Assembly (NCBI GenBank): GCA_011037195.1
Contig: JAAEAF010003546.1
Coordinates: 1 to 64,000 of the forward strand
DNA: 64,000 bases
Reading direction: 5' to 3'
Origin: Triatoma infestans
Lineage: Eukaryota; Arthropoda; Insecta; Hemiptera; Reduviidae
Below, piece by piece: positions 35,874 to 47,509 of this stretch. Position 1 is the stretch's first letter, and every line of letters begins with the position of its first letter. Position numbers and translations under genes: made by a program. The notes beneath the pieces were generated by a model. It was given only the letters and a program-made list of their open reading frames with translations, was not told where the DNA came from and did no database searches.

Positions 35874-36607
35874 TGTAAGGGTGTTGTGAGCAGATGTAGG
35901 TTGTTGCTTGATGAGTGATAAATAACACCTTAAGATTTGGTTTAAGATATATAATTGATATATATGAATATGACTGTATACCAAAGACTTTACACTTTAG
36001 AGTTTAGAACCTAACTGAACTGAACTGAACTGACAGACTGACGTGGCTAAGAGATATTTTTTTTTTTTTTTTTTTTTAAGGTGCAAAACATCTAAGGTCA
36101 TTCGCACCTGATATTTATCTTTAATTGACACTATACTGGCTATACATATCAATACATTGCCCTAGTCATAACTAAATTGCGCCCTATATATCTATGCTAT
36201 CTAAGTACTATATAAATTTAAGAAGGACGGTACCGAACTATCCTGGAAACTCTTGATTGCCTCAACCTAAATTAAAATCAAACTACACATTCGTATCAAT
36301 AGTTTCAACTCACTAAGACATCCCAATAAATACACTCATACGTATTAGACATTCACTCCAATAAATACAAGCAGCTCAATAAATACATTCAAGTTAAAAA
36401 AAAAGTTCATCCTTATAAATACTAAGAAGATATGAACGGGGCGATGTTAAACTGATGTGTAAATCAACAGAATTCTATCTGAATGATGTCTCATTGCCTA
36501 TCTCTCATATATATATATATATACTGGCCGAGCCTCTCCTCTCTTTGCGAGAGGGGCTGTTTCTCTCCGCTAGAGTGGATGAGTGGTGGGGGTTCACTAC
36601 CCCTACA
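35874..36607 (+). repeat. 5' LTR, interrupted by a poly(A) insertion
   Basis: Without the insertion at 36057-36421 the LTR is about 370 bases, against 336 for the 3' LTR. The small size difference is due to a few indels, for example an extra stretch at about 35996-36012. The last part contains CTCTCCTCTCTTTGCGAGAG, able to form a hairpin, just before the TACCCCTACA end. Confidence 0.75.
36057..36421 (-). mobile_element. Retroposed insert with poly(A) tail inside the 5' LTR
   Basis: The insert begins with about 23 T on the plus strand, which is a poly(A) tail on the minus strand. It is flanked by CTAAGAGATA (36047-36056) and CTAAGAAGATA (36422-36432); the uninterrupted 3' LTR has only one such sequence. 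This is a target duplication typical of LINE-driven insertion. Next to the tail, AGGTGC (36080-36085) pairs with GCACCT (36105-36110). The insert has no ORF and could be a SINE or a 5'-truncated LINE 3' end. Confidence 0.75.
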
Positions 36608-37155
36608 TCACCATAAATTCTATTCAACAACTCTTGCACGAACAAAAAACACAATTACAAGCCTTTCAACAATTACGCCAGAAACTCACTCATCTCACTC
36701 CACAAGAAGCAGGCAAAATTGTTGAAACATTTTCTCCATTCTATGACACATTCACTCATGACAAAGATTACAAAACAAAATTTACAGATATTACACACCA
36801 CATAGACAGACAAAATCATCCGCCTGTATACAGTCGACCTTACAAACTATCACATTCAGAAGCCTCCATACTGAAAGCAATAATACAAGATAATCTGGAT
36901 AGAGGAATAATCGAACCATCGACGAGTAACTGGGCTCATGCCGTGATTCTTGTTAAGAAGAAGTCTGCGGATCACACAAAAGTCGATCCAAACGACATTA
37001 CCCAGTTACGCAAACAATACAGAAACGTGGTTGATTTGCGTAAATTAAACGCAATCACCACATCTGAAATTTATCCTCTTCCAGACATTCAATACATACT
37101 ATCAACATTACATGACACAACATACCTCACAACGCCCGTACATTGGTGGCAGCGA
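36608..37155 (+). pseudogene. gypsy pol fragment, protease-RT junction to early RT
   Basis: The open frame 36583-37197 encodes PVYSRPYKLSHSEASILKAI, DNLDRGIIEPSTSNWAHAVI, LVKKK and YRNVVDLRKLNAITTSEIYP, then LPDIQYIL and TTYLTT. This is the conserved start of gypsy RT (YRLSP...LLDKGIIRPS...VVLVKKK...DYRKLN). It stops right where the catalytic FTTLDL motif should be; the sequence then changes to CCCGTACATTGGTGGCAGCG and the 3' LTR. It is a truncated, non-functional pol. Confidence 0.85.
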
Positions 37156-37491
37156 TGTAAGAGTGTTGTGAGATGTAGGTTGTTGCTTGATGAGTGATAA
37201 ATAACACCTTAAGATTTGGTTTAAGATATATAATTGATATATATGTATATGACTGACTGCCAAGGACTTTACACTAACTGAACTGAACTGAACTGACAGA
37301 CTGACGTGGCTAAGAAGATATGAACGGAGCGATGTTAAACTGATGTGTAAATCAACAGAATTCTATCTGAATGATGTCCCATTGCCTATCTCTCATATAT
37401 ATATATACTGGCCGAGCCTCTCCTCTCTTTGCGAGAGGGGCTGTTTCTCTCCGCTAGAGTGGATGAGTGGTGGGGGTTTACTACCCCTACA
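37156..37491 (+). repeat. 3' LTR of the gypsy element
   Basis: 336 bases, TGTAAG...CCCTACA, nearly collinear with the 5' LTR. The step before it is not a purine tract but ATTGGTGGCAGCGA, which looks like a primer-binding-site region. Confidence 0.75.
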
Positions 37492-38543
37492 AGCTCTGAA
37501 GAGCATCATTTTAAAGGTAGTTGCATTTATGAAACTAAAAAGAGATTCATCTTTGATGTACGAGTAGATCTCTAATTATAAACATAGATCTCCAATAAAT
37601 AAGAATGATTATCTCCGTTTAACTAAAGTATTAAATAGATTTTTTTTTTTATTGAGTATAAGATTTCTAATTTGACAGAATTAATAATATTCAGACTAAC
37701 TAATTTTTTCTAAAAAGTTAACTTATACAAAGTATTTAGAGCATTTAAATATAAGTTTTAAAGTTGGTTAATTTTTCACTTTTAATCAAGTCCAAGTTTT
37801 TACCTTGGTTGACACAGTGAACTAAACATAGTAAAAAGCAAGTTTTCCACGTGTGCAAACTCTCGGCTGATGAGAAAAGTAATTTCGACTTACTACTACT
37901 ACATCTAAGTACATCAATTACATCTGAAGAAAAGACAAGTTGTTTATTTTCCTTGTTCTTCTTCCTTTTTCTTTGTTTTAATTATTTTGTACTCAGATGT
38001 CATAGTGGATATAGCCAGGGGGGAGTCAGTGTCCCCAACCTAAAGCTTGCAAATCATAAAAATATTTAATAATAAGAGTAACAAAGATTTAAATAAAAAT
38101 AGAATTCACCATTTTTTAGAAAAACCATAGTTTTAATAGCAACAGGTTTTTTGTTTCTCTCTAATGAAAAAAAGTTTCATAATTTCAATACTTTCATTCG
38201 CTATATTTCCGCCTAAATCCATTTCCAAGATGTCCGACTTCTTCTGGCCTTTCTGTCGTTTAAATTAATGACTCTAACCTGTAAGAATGACACCTACAGC
38301 GAACACAATTAAAGTCTACCACACTTTGTTATAACACTTGTCAACCGCCACAGAGTGAGAGAGAAAAAAAAGGTAACTTTGTCCACAGCCTAGATATATC
38401 CTCTTCCTACATCTAAAAACCATCTACAGAACATAAAATGTAACCGCTCTCACCAAACGAGACCACTTTTCATTCTTGACACATTACTTAAACCTTAAGT
38501 GGCATGTACAGGAGAGGAATTCACTTCTAGAGGCCTCTCTCTC

Positions 38544-38579
<36 letters not shown>

Positions 38580-39071
38580 CCCTCTATATTATATTAAGAC
38601 GAAAAAAAAAAAACGGCTGATACATGTTGTAATTTTCAGATTTTTTTTTTTTTAATACGTTCCTTTGCAATGAATTTCTTAATGTTCCATTTTATGAGAG
38701 TAACAGCCATTAAAAACAAAAACTGATTAACAAAACCTAATAAAGTAAAAACAAAGAGATATTAGATCTGATAATCTAATATCAATGGCCATTTAGTAGG
38801 TATTCAATTAATAAGTGATGAAGAGCGGATACAGAATAGATAGAAAGAGATAACTTCATTAATATTTATAAAAATAGAACAAAGAGGATTAAAAGATAAA
38901 AAAAAAAAGAAAAATTAAGATAAAGACATTCTGAAACCCCGACAAGGATGCCATTTGTCGGCTCAACTGTGTGTATAAGCATGAAGGACGACAAATTTGG
39001 AGTGAATAACGATAGAAAAAGAAAAATCACAATAAAATACTGATAGAAAGACAAATGTAATTTAATTAATG
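37492..39071. other. Unannotated stretch with CT microsatellite
   Basis: A CT repeat occupies about 38535-38576. No coding similarity was recognised in the 72- to 82-codon ORFs present. Confidence 0.4.
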
Positions 39072-39198
39072 TATAGCTCGACAACTTGGTTTTGGAATCT
39101 ATGGGCGGGATCAAATGACGTTACAGCTACTAGAAAGCTTTGGTAATGGGCGGAGCTTAACAGCCGTTTGGGTGCCAGCACTAAGTTGTCGAGCTATA
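39072..39198. mobile_element. MITE with 16-base perfect terminal inverted repeats
   Basis: TATAGCTCGACAACTT at 39072-39087 is the exact reverse complement of AAGTTGTCGAGCTATA at 39183-39198. Total length is 127 bases, the interior is more GC-rich (GGGCGGGATC, GGGCGGAGC), and there is no ORF. If the terminal TA is the target duplication, the element would belong with Tc1/mariner-type MITEs. Confidence 0.8.
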
Positions 39199-40413
39199 GT
39201 TTCACGACAAAAAAAAAAGAAGAGATATGCCGTCAAAAATAGTTAAATATTTTAGTCTTTCCATTACTGGAATGGAAAAAAAAAGAGGAAAAAAAGCGGC
39301 TTTCAAGGCTTAAGTACGAGTAGTTAGAATTTTATAAAATCGGAAATCTGCCTATCAGATCAGACATAATATACCTTTTTGTTAAAAATGAAGATGGCCC
39401 ATGAAGATGAAAACACTCATGTAAGAGAAAGTAAAGAAAAAAAAGTAAAAACTAAAGCTTAATGAATTAGATTAATTTATTTACAAATTTAATATACATA
39501 TTTACAGATTGAAATTGAAGTTCCAATTTATAAACATTACACCCTTCAATATAAATGGAATTGGCGCAATTGCAGGGAAAAAAGGAAGGAAAAATTTGTA
39601 GCAAAGCTTAATGAAAACACTGAGACTTTCTGTGTGAATACTGAGCTTTAAAAAGTAAAAATATTAAGTTTGGTTTAAATTAGACCAGAATATTTGAACA
39701 TTCTATTCAAATTGATGACACATATCATGTCTGCGATGTGACATCTAAACAGAGGAAGTGAAGAGATGAAGATGTAGTTGACAGTTACAGTATAAATGTA
39801 TACATATTAAGGGACAACATGTTGTTGTTCTTCCAGATGTTCACAGATGGGAAAGGTTTTAGATCGTACAAAAGATATCATCTAATTTCCCAGACAAGAG
39901 ACAAGAAGTCAAATATAAAGTGGATCATCATGTCACATATCAAATGTTACTACAGGACTACTTTACTTGTTCACTGAGAAACATTTCTAACATATTATAG
40001 TAAAATAACAACTAATCTATAAGCTCCTACTTTTTTTCTTACTCCCTTTTACTTTCCCTGATATGAAAAATCTTATAAGAAACTCCCAAGGCTTTCTCTT
40101 ATTGCATGTTACCAATCATGGCAGATAATCCAGAAGAAAGTTCCCTGATCAAACCCCAGTAACTTTTGAAATCTAGCATCATTGACTTCCCAGGAAATCG
40201 CTCTAAAATTATTTTTTCCAAAAAAGAACCAGAGATCTTCAATTCCAAAAAAGATCCTGGACTTCATTTTGTGACCGGAGATAGCATTTTGTAAAGCCAC
40301 CAATCTTTAGGATAATCATTCACAGTATAGAACAAACCTGAGGCCATCAAGATATTGACTATCACTGTATACCTAGAAAAGATATAGTGCAAAAAGATTA
40401 AGGTTATTGTCCG
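39199..40413. other. Unannotated AT-rich stretch
   Basis: A family A end fragment, GTAAGAGAAAGTAAAG, lies at 39422-39437. Otherwise I see no gene or repeat structure. Confidence 0.4.
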
Positions 40414-41267
40414 ATTTGTTTCCGGACTGTAGTGAATTTTTGGTGGCTAAGGTCCGGCTCGGGGTTTTTGCGGGATGCGATGGGGTTATCTAAATTGGTT
40501 TTATCAAATTTGAGGTTCCTGCCATTTTTAATTTAACCCAAACACCCATCGATATATTTCCGAATGAAAGTAGAATTACGAAATTAGCAAGATCGCAATA
40601 TCTCCTCTTTAAGTAGTAAGAGAAAGTAAAAATAACTTTTGTTATATATACATCGCCAAGAACGTCCTAAAAGACAACAAAGAAAAAAGAGAAAGTCAGT
40701 TTCCATTTATCAACTTGTCATTAACAATCTTTTATGGGACTCTGATGTGTATGAGGAGAGTGGAGAGTGGAGGACTGAGCCAATTCTATAGCTTCTTGAA
40801 AAATCTACTGTTGCTCTCTTGATGTCTCTCGTATGTTTGTGATGGTCTATAAAAGTTTAGGAAAAAGCAGATGGCTGTGACGTGTGTTGTGGTGAGCTAC
40901 ATTGCTAAATGTTCACACCAAATAACTTTGCAGATTTGATGGATGGATTATTACACTGCTAGTGTCAGGGTGAATAAATGTTGTTCTGATTTATTCAGAG
41001 TGGAACAAAATTTGACTAAAGCTTAGTCCATGATTAAGGTTACGATTAAGGAAACATTGAGTCATGATAAAGTAATTGTTATTCACAAAAAGTTGTTCAT
41101 ATTTAATCGTGACTGACCTCTCCGTGCGGAAGGACCAAATTTCTGTTTCTACAAAAGACCCTTTGAGCCTCATATAACTATCATTAGGAAAACAACAAAA
41201 ACCGGCTCTAGAGCAAAAACCTCGAGCCGGACCTTATCGACCAAAGATTCACAGTCCGGAAACAAAT
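40414..41267. mobile_element. Non-autonomous DNA transposon with TIRs of about 55 bases
   Basis: The left end ATTTGTTTCCGGACTGTAGT, with GGTGGCTAAGGTCCGGCTCG further in, is matched by the reverse complement of the right end (a CCGGAAACAAAT terminus, with CGAGCCGGACCTTATCGACC inside). The 854-base interior has no transposase that I recognise; the minus ORF 40991-41173 has no known domain. Inside it, at 40614-40631, is a family A right end (AGTAGTAAGAGAAAGTAAAA). The superfamily is unknown. Confidence 0.75.
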
Positions 41268-41540
41268 AAGCTTTCCCACAGATCCTGTTCTAAATAAAGA
41301 TTCTGAATTTAATCCTCCTCACAGCCAAAGTAGTCTGTCTAAGATGAAGGTTATTTCTTCCTCTGTCGCACAAAATCTGTCACCCAAAACGGTAACTGAT
41401 AGGCTGACCGTGCTCTTCTCATATACTTTCCCGTATTCATTCCTTACGGGGTTTGGAAGAGCTATATCCTCCCGAACACTTTTCCACATCAGGCAAAGTT
41501 ATAAAATTTTATCATTTACACCACAATTTGCCCTCAAGGG
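41268..41540. other. Short unassigned stretch
   Basis: The plus ORF 41344-41544 shows no recognisable domain. It may belong to the SINE-like unit that follows. Confidence 0.3.
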
Positions 41541-41955
41541 GTAACTGTTGCAAGCAGCTTATTGGGGAGTAGCGAACCCACGAGTTACCACAGCTCAGTA
41601 CTCCATGCACCTCGACAGAACAGTACATACATCTACCCTTTACGGACAAAGACAAACGTCTCGGACCCTTGTTAACTGGCGTATGACAAGAGAGAAGGAA
41701 GGGATTAGCTCATGCTAGCGCGCTGGACTAGCAATGCGAAAGCCCCGCGTTCGTTTACAGCGTGCTGCCCTTAGATTTCTCTTCCTAGGAGCCTCTACAG
41801 CTCACTATCCGGCGATGGGCAGTGTTGTCTTTAGCTAGAGAACACTGCTCGGAGGCCGGTAGTGCAAGAAGTATCTGTTGCATGCAGTTACTTGGGAAGT
41901 AGCGACCCCATGGGTTACCGCAGCTCAGTACTCCATACACTTCATCAGAAAAATA
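41541..41955 (+). repeat. tRNA-derived SINE-like unit with duplicated tail
   Basis: A tRNA-like head at about 41700-41765 has an A-box-like TTAGCTCATGCTAGCGCG and a B-box-like GCGTTCGTTTAC. A body at 41791-41875 has two hairpins and recurs at 53834-53909. A tail block (41876-41955: GGGAAGTAGCGACCCCATGG, then TACCGCAGCTCAGTACTCCA) also precedes the head at 41541-41630 in a similar form, suggesting two units in tandem with the first one truncated. The head is too mismatched in its stems to be a working tRNA. Confidence 0.5.
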
Positions 41956-43339
41956 CACAATACACTTAAACTACATACACACGACACTTTTCAGGCAACA
42001 ACCTAAACTAAATCTAGGCAAAAATACTGCGCAGAAAAAAAATAATTTGACAACTGTTTTGTTTAAATAGTCCAAAACATGTGTATTGTACAAGGAAATA
42101 CTTTTAGCTTTATGGAATCTTGCGATTTCGTACCAGATATCAAAATTTAGTATAACTTCAAGGTATTGCATTCAAATAAACTTAGCAATCACAGACAGTA
42201 ACGATATTAGATAATTATCATTTCTAGTAAAGAAAATCGATACAAGTGTAGAGAAAATCGATGCAGTTGTTTAGTTAGTTTTCTGAGAATGAAAATCTGT
42301 GCTACACTAAAAACCCAATTGGTAAAACACTAGTTTCCGGTTGACCTATTTAAAACGAAAAAACATTCCGATGTTTCCTGTCAAAACAGGAAAACAAATA
42401 TAAAAATAAAAACATAATTTTTGAACTTTGAAGACTTGGAAACTTTATTTTTTTAAAGTGAAAACTTTAAAGAGTACTATGAAGTATTTAATGTTTTTTT
42501 TACTTTTATTTTTTGTATATTTTTTTTTAATACATCAAATACCAAAAACATACACATCAAAAGGATTCTTTGGGTTCCTAAAGCGTAAAAACAATTTTCT
42601 TTAATTCCTGTTTCTCCCCTTTGCCAGAGCAGACCATTTCTTTTTTACTATAAACAGCAAATAATTTCACCTAAAAAGCGCAGATCAGTTTGTATTTTAC
42701 AATTGTGAGGATATTAAAACCGGTTGGAGGATAAAAGAGTTCTACAACATTTAATCGTTTACAAGTAAGTAAAATGTCAACATCAAAATGTCAATATCCT
42801 AATTTCCATATTTTAAAATCATATTATATATGAGCTTTAAATGAAAGCACAGAGATTTTCACATTTGGAAAACTAATTGCAATAAACCAGTAAATTTGTA
42901 GGGGATTTTAATCAATTCATTAAACCTGTTGCCGGCTCATTAAACATGTTAATTGCTAGTAAAGTGTAGACGATTGTACGCATAATTAGGCCTATATCTG
43001 AAAAGTAATTAGTATTAAATTTTCTTTTTTCTTTTTTACTTTCTTTACCTTCTATTAATGCTGTAACAGGTATTACTGCAATTAAGTCCAATTTTTGAGT
43101 TTTCAACGGGAAATATTTGTTTTTCCGTTTTCTGAGTATGAAAAAAAAATGGTTACAAATTTTGTGTTTTGTGCTTGTGTGTGTGTGTGTATGATGAAGT
43201 TATGCTTTCCCTTGAAGTGCCTAGAAGTTCTGTTACCTATAAACTATTAAAATACATTAAAAGCACAACTAGAATTTCCAAATTCGTTTCAGGGAGTTCA
43301 GGAAGTTAAATTTCAAACCTTCTTAGGAGTTAGATCTAG
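41956..43339. other. AT-rich stretch with family A fragments
   Basis: At about 43080-43185 the minus-orientation family A blocks are visible: GAGTTTTCAACGGGAAATAT, CTGAGTATGAAAAAAAAATG and a short TG repeat (43171-43185). At about 42240-42370 a weaker match occurs. No gene was recognised. Confidence 0.45.
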
Positions 43340-44090
43340 ATCGAGCAAATATAAACAGTGATTGCAACAGCGGTCGGCTCTTTATATCCCACTTTCCAAT
43401 AATCTGAGCCCGTAGGAAAAAACGCCATTAATTTCGATGGAGAGACTGTAGCAGTTAGATTGGCAATTGCGGAACTGACCCGAGAGGATCCGCCAAGAAC
43501 CTTGAATGCCCAAGCGGCAATCCTAGCCATTGTCAATCATACAAAAGAGTCTCCTTCAGATGTTGTGGCATGTCCCTGAGTATAGACCAAATACTTAGGG
43601 ACAAGAGTGGTTTTGCAGTGGATCCTGGCTCAATGTGGGCTTCCTGGAAATAAAATGCCAGACAGATTAGCCAAAAAAGGGTCCAAGAAAGTTCAGCCTG
43701 AAAAATCTTTAACGCTTTCGAGCGTCAGATGAATGTAAAGATACATTATGGATATGAGGTTCAACAAAAATAGGACAAAAAAGATAAGAAGTGGAAAAAA
43801 GTTATGGAACCCCGTAATAGAATCCCGAGGGATCTAGAGAGGGATGACTACGAGGCACTATTCAGAATGGCAACTGGCCATGACTACCTCCAGCGGCACC
43901 TCCACAGAATAAGTGTAGTAGTGAGTCCCTTAGATCCCCTCTGCATAGAAGAAGACAGCACCTCCTGGTTTGCCAACAACTAAGCGACACCTCGGTAGTG
44001 GAAGCTATTCTAACCCAAAATCATGGTCTTCACTATGGTGGACTGCTAGTCGCCTTAAGAAGATGAGCAGAGTAAAAAAAAAAAGAAAAA
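43340..44090 (+). pseudogene. LINE 3' part with RNase H domain
   Basis: Plus-strand translation gives AINFDGETVAVRLAIAEL (about 43425-43475), with a conserved glutamate of the RNase H fold. It continues with VVLQWILAQCGLPGNKMPDR (about 43600-43660), equivalent to LQWIPAHCG.PGNE.AD, then LAKKGSKK. A later block, DYEALFRMATGHDYLQRHLH, is the C-terminal region that precedes the zinc motif. The reading frame changes between blocks. A poly(A)-like tract at about 44074-44090 follows, as expected for a LINE 3' end. It is 5'-truncated, so the insertion was probably incomplete. Confidence 0.7.
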
Positions 44091-44459
44091 AAGAGACATT
44101 GTCTTCTGGACTACAGTGTAATCACAGCCAGGTATTGTGAACCAACATGTACTCCCATTACCATTCTATATTTGTTTTAAGATATGGAATCATGAGGCGT
44201 GACATACCTCCTTAACACAAGCAATTCAGCTTACCCCCTAAAGAAGAGGCTAGCTTACACTCTAGAAATCGGGAAAGCTAGTTAAGGAGAAGTAGGGGAA
44301 CTTTAGAATCATATATAAACGCTAGCTTCACTCAACCATGAGTAAGTCTCGCACACACAACCATCCAGAGAACATCTGCCAGCTCAGTCTGTCATTCTCT
44401 CACGCTACCACACTTTTCTATAACTACAGTGTAAAATCTTCCTGTACTCTGTTTACTGA
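44091..44459. other. Unassigned stretch, possibly a solo LTR
   Basis: It contains TATATAAAC at 44312-44320 and, about 15 bases later, TTCACTCAACC, a spacing that resembles a core promoter. Inverted GCTAGCTT and AAGCTAG segments surround it. No LTR partner was found in the window, so the idea is weak. Confidence 0.25.
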
Positions 44460-45148
44460 TTTAATATTCAAATTCAAATATATATTTATTTTAGGTCAGT
44501 ATTTACAAATATACATTACAAACAGCGTAACCTAGTACCAGCGAAACGGGGGCACTGACATAGATAGTGATACACCGTTTCCCTAACTCCGTCATCGCAA
44601 TTCTGACAAGTGGTACTAGACGTCCTCCCTATGTTAAACAAGTGACTAGACACCCAGGTGTGTCTAGTCACTACCCCCACCAAGGTCCTCAGATCTGTCC
44701 TGCTGAGGGAACTCCCTGCTTAATTCCTTTTGTAAATCTTTTAGTTTCGAGGCACCCCTGCATGTCCCCCCAGCATTTCTCTAAGACTCTCGTCTCCCAA
44801 AGTTTAATCTGTTTGTCGCGAAACCTCTTAGTGACGGCAAGGGCTGGTTGAGGACCACAAAATGGTAATGATGATCCCTCCCTACCAATTGATCCGCCCT
44901 CTCATTGCCCTCTACTCCCGCATGTCCGTTGATCCAATAGAGACGCACCTTACCCTCCGAGCCAAAGGGTTAATCCTTCTCCTACATTCTCTTACAAGTT
45001 TCGAGCTCCACCATGGCTTGCTCAAAGCCCTCTGTGCGGCCTGACTATCAAAGAAAATCCGCACCTCTTTGATCTCTCCCTGCCGCTCCCCCACAAGGTG
45101 GCAGCATTCAATAATGCCCATCACCTCGGACTGGAAGACAGTGGCCAA
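44460..45148 (-). pseudogene. LINE 3' part with RNase H and C-terminal zinc motif
   Basis: Minus-strand translation starts ATVFQSEVMGIIEC and continues IFFDSQAAQRALSKPWWSSK, then LVRECRRRINPL, the middle of a LINE-type RNase H. After a frameshift, RLYWINGHAGVEGNERADQL follows (about 44900-44960), equivalent to WVPGH.GI.GNE.AD. Much later CQNCDDGVRETVYHYLCQCP (about 44545-44605) matches the CxxC...ETxxHxxxxCP end motif. A tail with ATTTGAATTTGAAT lies near 44470. RNase H in such LINEs removes the RNA strand after reverse transcription. It is broken by frameshifts. Confidence 0.75.
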
Positions 45149-45159
45149 AAATTATACAG

Positions 45160-45810
45160 TATATCTCCCTACATTACAAATTAAACTGTTTTTACATGTT
45201 CATTCCTTTTTCCCAAAGAAATGCCCTGAAATTTCTAGTATTGTATAATCTAAAATCATTTTGACATTCGTCATCACATGAAGGAATGCAATTTGAGTGT
45301 AAGTTGGGGCATCGATAGTTAGCCTAAAAAATTTATTTTGGACACGCTGCAACTTTTGTAAATTAGTATTACTGGCAAAACTCCAAGATGGCGCTGCAGA
45401 GGTCTAACCAAAACTACATATAATCATATTTTGTTTGCGACTCTCAGTGTTGACCGTCTGTTCAATAGCGGAAATAGAGACACAATCAGTGCTTTACCTT
45501 TCTGACATTTATCGTTAATACGCTTAGTAAAAGTCAACCGCTTATCTAAAGTGACACCTGAATGAGTTACCATGGTGCTCCATTCTATTATTTGTCCAAT
45601 AACCATTATGTTTTATGTCAACTATTGGCCTCCTTTTTGTAAACAACATTGCCTTAGTTTTGTTTAAATTAATTTTTATTTTCCAAATGTGACAATATTT
45701 CATATCCTCTGCATTGAATGATTTAACCTAATAAACTATACAGCTACTTCTCCACTAGGATGTATACAATGCAGATCGTCAGTAGAAAGGGACATCGAAA
45801 TATCATCCTT
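45160..45810 (-). pseudogene. Jockey-type RT, C-terminal part
   Basis: Minus-strand translation gives the INLNKTKAMLFTKRRPI block (about 45620-45680). Next is GVTLDKRLTFTKRINDKCQK, then GKALIVSLFPLLNRRSTL (45424-45560). After a frame change come LQRVQNKFFRLTIDAPTY (about 45290-45350) and an ISGHFFGKK end. This order is the Jockey RT region downstream of motif C. Motif C itself is decayed at about 45760-45790. It abuts the RNase H-bearing LINE at 45148, and the two do not seem to be one element because Jockey elements normally lack RNase H. Confidence 0.7.
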
Positions 45811-47509
45811 GTGCGGAATATCATTTAAATAAATTCATTTTATATAATGACGTTATTAGAAAATATTTCCGGTCATATGGCAATCCAATATTTATTTGCA
45901 ATACGGAGAAAACTGCTATATACGAACGGCTCTCGGCCACTTCCGCCAAATGTGTGGTAATGCAATAAAAATTGATGATACAGAAAAATTGTTGAGGGTT
46001 TTCCACTAGAGAGAAAGAGAGCCTAAGAGTGAGAGAGAGATTCCAATTTTCCAGTAGATTTTTTTATTATTACATTTTTTGGGCCATAAGGTCAAACATA
46101 TTAATGGTGGGGGGAGGGGGGAGGCTAATGCTATGAAATAATAAATTTGAAAAAACGAAAAATAGTAAATAAAAAAAAAATTATGTAGAACGATAATAGT
46201 AAAATAATATTATTATGATAATCATTAATAAATATAATAGTAACAATAGATGAAGAGAAAGTATTTATATAGTAAACTGGAAATGAGAAAATCAATGTGG
46301 CCGTTTGGTTTTACGAGCTTTTGTAAATAGTTAATAAAAAGATACGCGGCGGTAAGGGGTGGTCACGTTTCATGTCACATTATAAGTTTCTTTTCCACCT
46401 GAACTTACATTCACTTGATCCGCAAAGAACATAAAAACTTTCTTCCAAAAATATTATTGTGATAATATATGATTTATAACTTAAGGTGTTAAACGGACAT
46501 GGTGAATAAAGATATATAATTATTTTATAATAATTTTCATTTTAATAATGGAAAAATGATTAGCCTCAAAAAAAAAAAATCGCATATCAGAAAGGTTCAC
46601 GAAATATAAGAAATTCAATGAAATAATTTATTTTCCCTGTTATTTCCCAGAAGTTCTCAAAGTAATCTAAATAACAGTGTCATTTAATAAGTAAAGAAAC
46701 AATAAGTGTAAATAAATAATACTTTATTCGAATATCGATTCTTTCTATATCATAAGTTGGCATCCCTATCCCAAATTAAAACAGTTGATTGTCCTTGTTT
46801 CAGTAAACATAATCTCAATTACTCATTCAACGCTGGCAATCCTCTAGAAATCTGCACTTTGGTAGAACAGCATTTAATGAAATGATTTCTGGTTTCTCAG
46901 GAGGTGAAACTAATTGAAATTCACTCCGGAATACTTAAGCGATACTGTATGAATTATAAGAATGGTGAGCAAAATTCAACAAGTGGGTTGATAAATTCAA
47001 AAGAGGCCAAAGTGGGCCTTTGCTAATTGCATGATAACTGTTTCAGATGATATTAAATGATCATTTTAAATAATTATTATAATTTAATTATAGTTTTTAG
47101 AGTAAACTATTTTGATAGGTAGAAATACTATTGTGGTTAAAATATAAAAATAACTTAATATATTGCTTTTATTTATTTATTCCTAAAACAATAACTTTGA
47201 ATCTGACATTGCCGCTCGTCTATCAATAATGAGTTCTACAGGGAGATCGCTTGGAAATAAAGCGACGTGGTTTGCAGAGAGAAGGAACTTCCACACCACA
47301 TCTTGCGCAATCAACTACTGAAAATTTAGGATAGGAAATTCTGCTACATCCGCATTACAACCTGGTATTGGTACCAACCAATTCCTTTTCTTTTTTTGCC
47401 ATGAGTAATCATTAAGAGGCGTCAAGGCTTTTATAAACGTCCCTCTTATAAGTTTCTTCTGATCTAATGTTGAAAATTTTTGTTTTCTTCATTCTTACAG
47501 AATAAAGAA
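45811..47509. other. Unannotated AT-rich stretch
   Basis: A G-rich block GGTGGGGGGAGGGGGGAGG lies at about 46107-46125. No gene or clear repeat was recognised. Confidence 0.4.

Larger units (their letters stand above)
35874..37491 (+). mobile_element. Ty3/gypsy LTR retrotransposon, internally deleted
   Basis: Two direct LTR copies flank only about 550 bases of internal sequence with gypsy pol similarity. The LTRs begin TGTAAG, end CCCTACA, and share a GTTGCTTGATGAGTGATAA block, ACTGAACTGAACTGACAG, and a GCGAGAGGGGCTGTTTCTCT region. Gag, the RT catalytic part, RNase H and integrase are all absent. Five bases outside the ends (TTTAA and AGCTC) do not match, so no target duplication is visible. 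Confidence 0.8.

Noticed and set aside
41700..41765. Possible functional tRNA gene
   Set aside because: A- and B-box-like segments exist, but the acceptor and arm stems do not pair well; a tRNA-derived SINE head explains it better.
41541..41955. CRISPR-like direct repeats
   Set aside because: Only two diverged copies, not regularly spaced, in a eukaryotic window; they fit tandem SINE tails.
44312..44330. TATA box with downstream initiator-like sequence
   Set aside because: No coding region or LTR partner follows; kept only as a weak note in the stretch description.
44912..45044. Plus-strand ORFs across 44567-45044
   Set aside because: Antisense shadows of the minus-strand RNase H LINE fragment.
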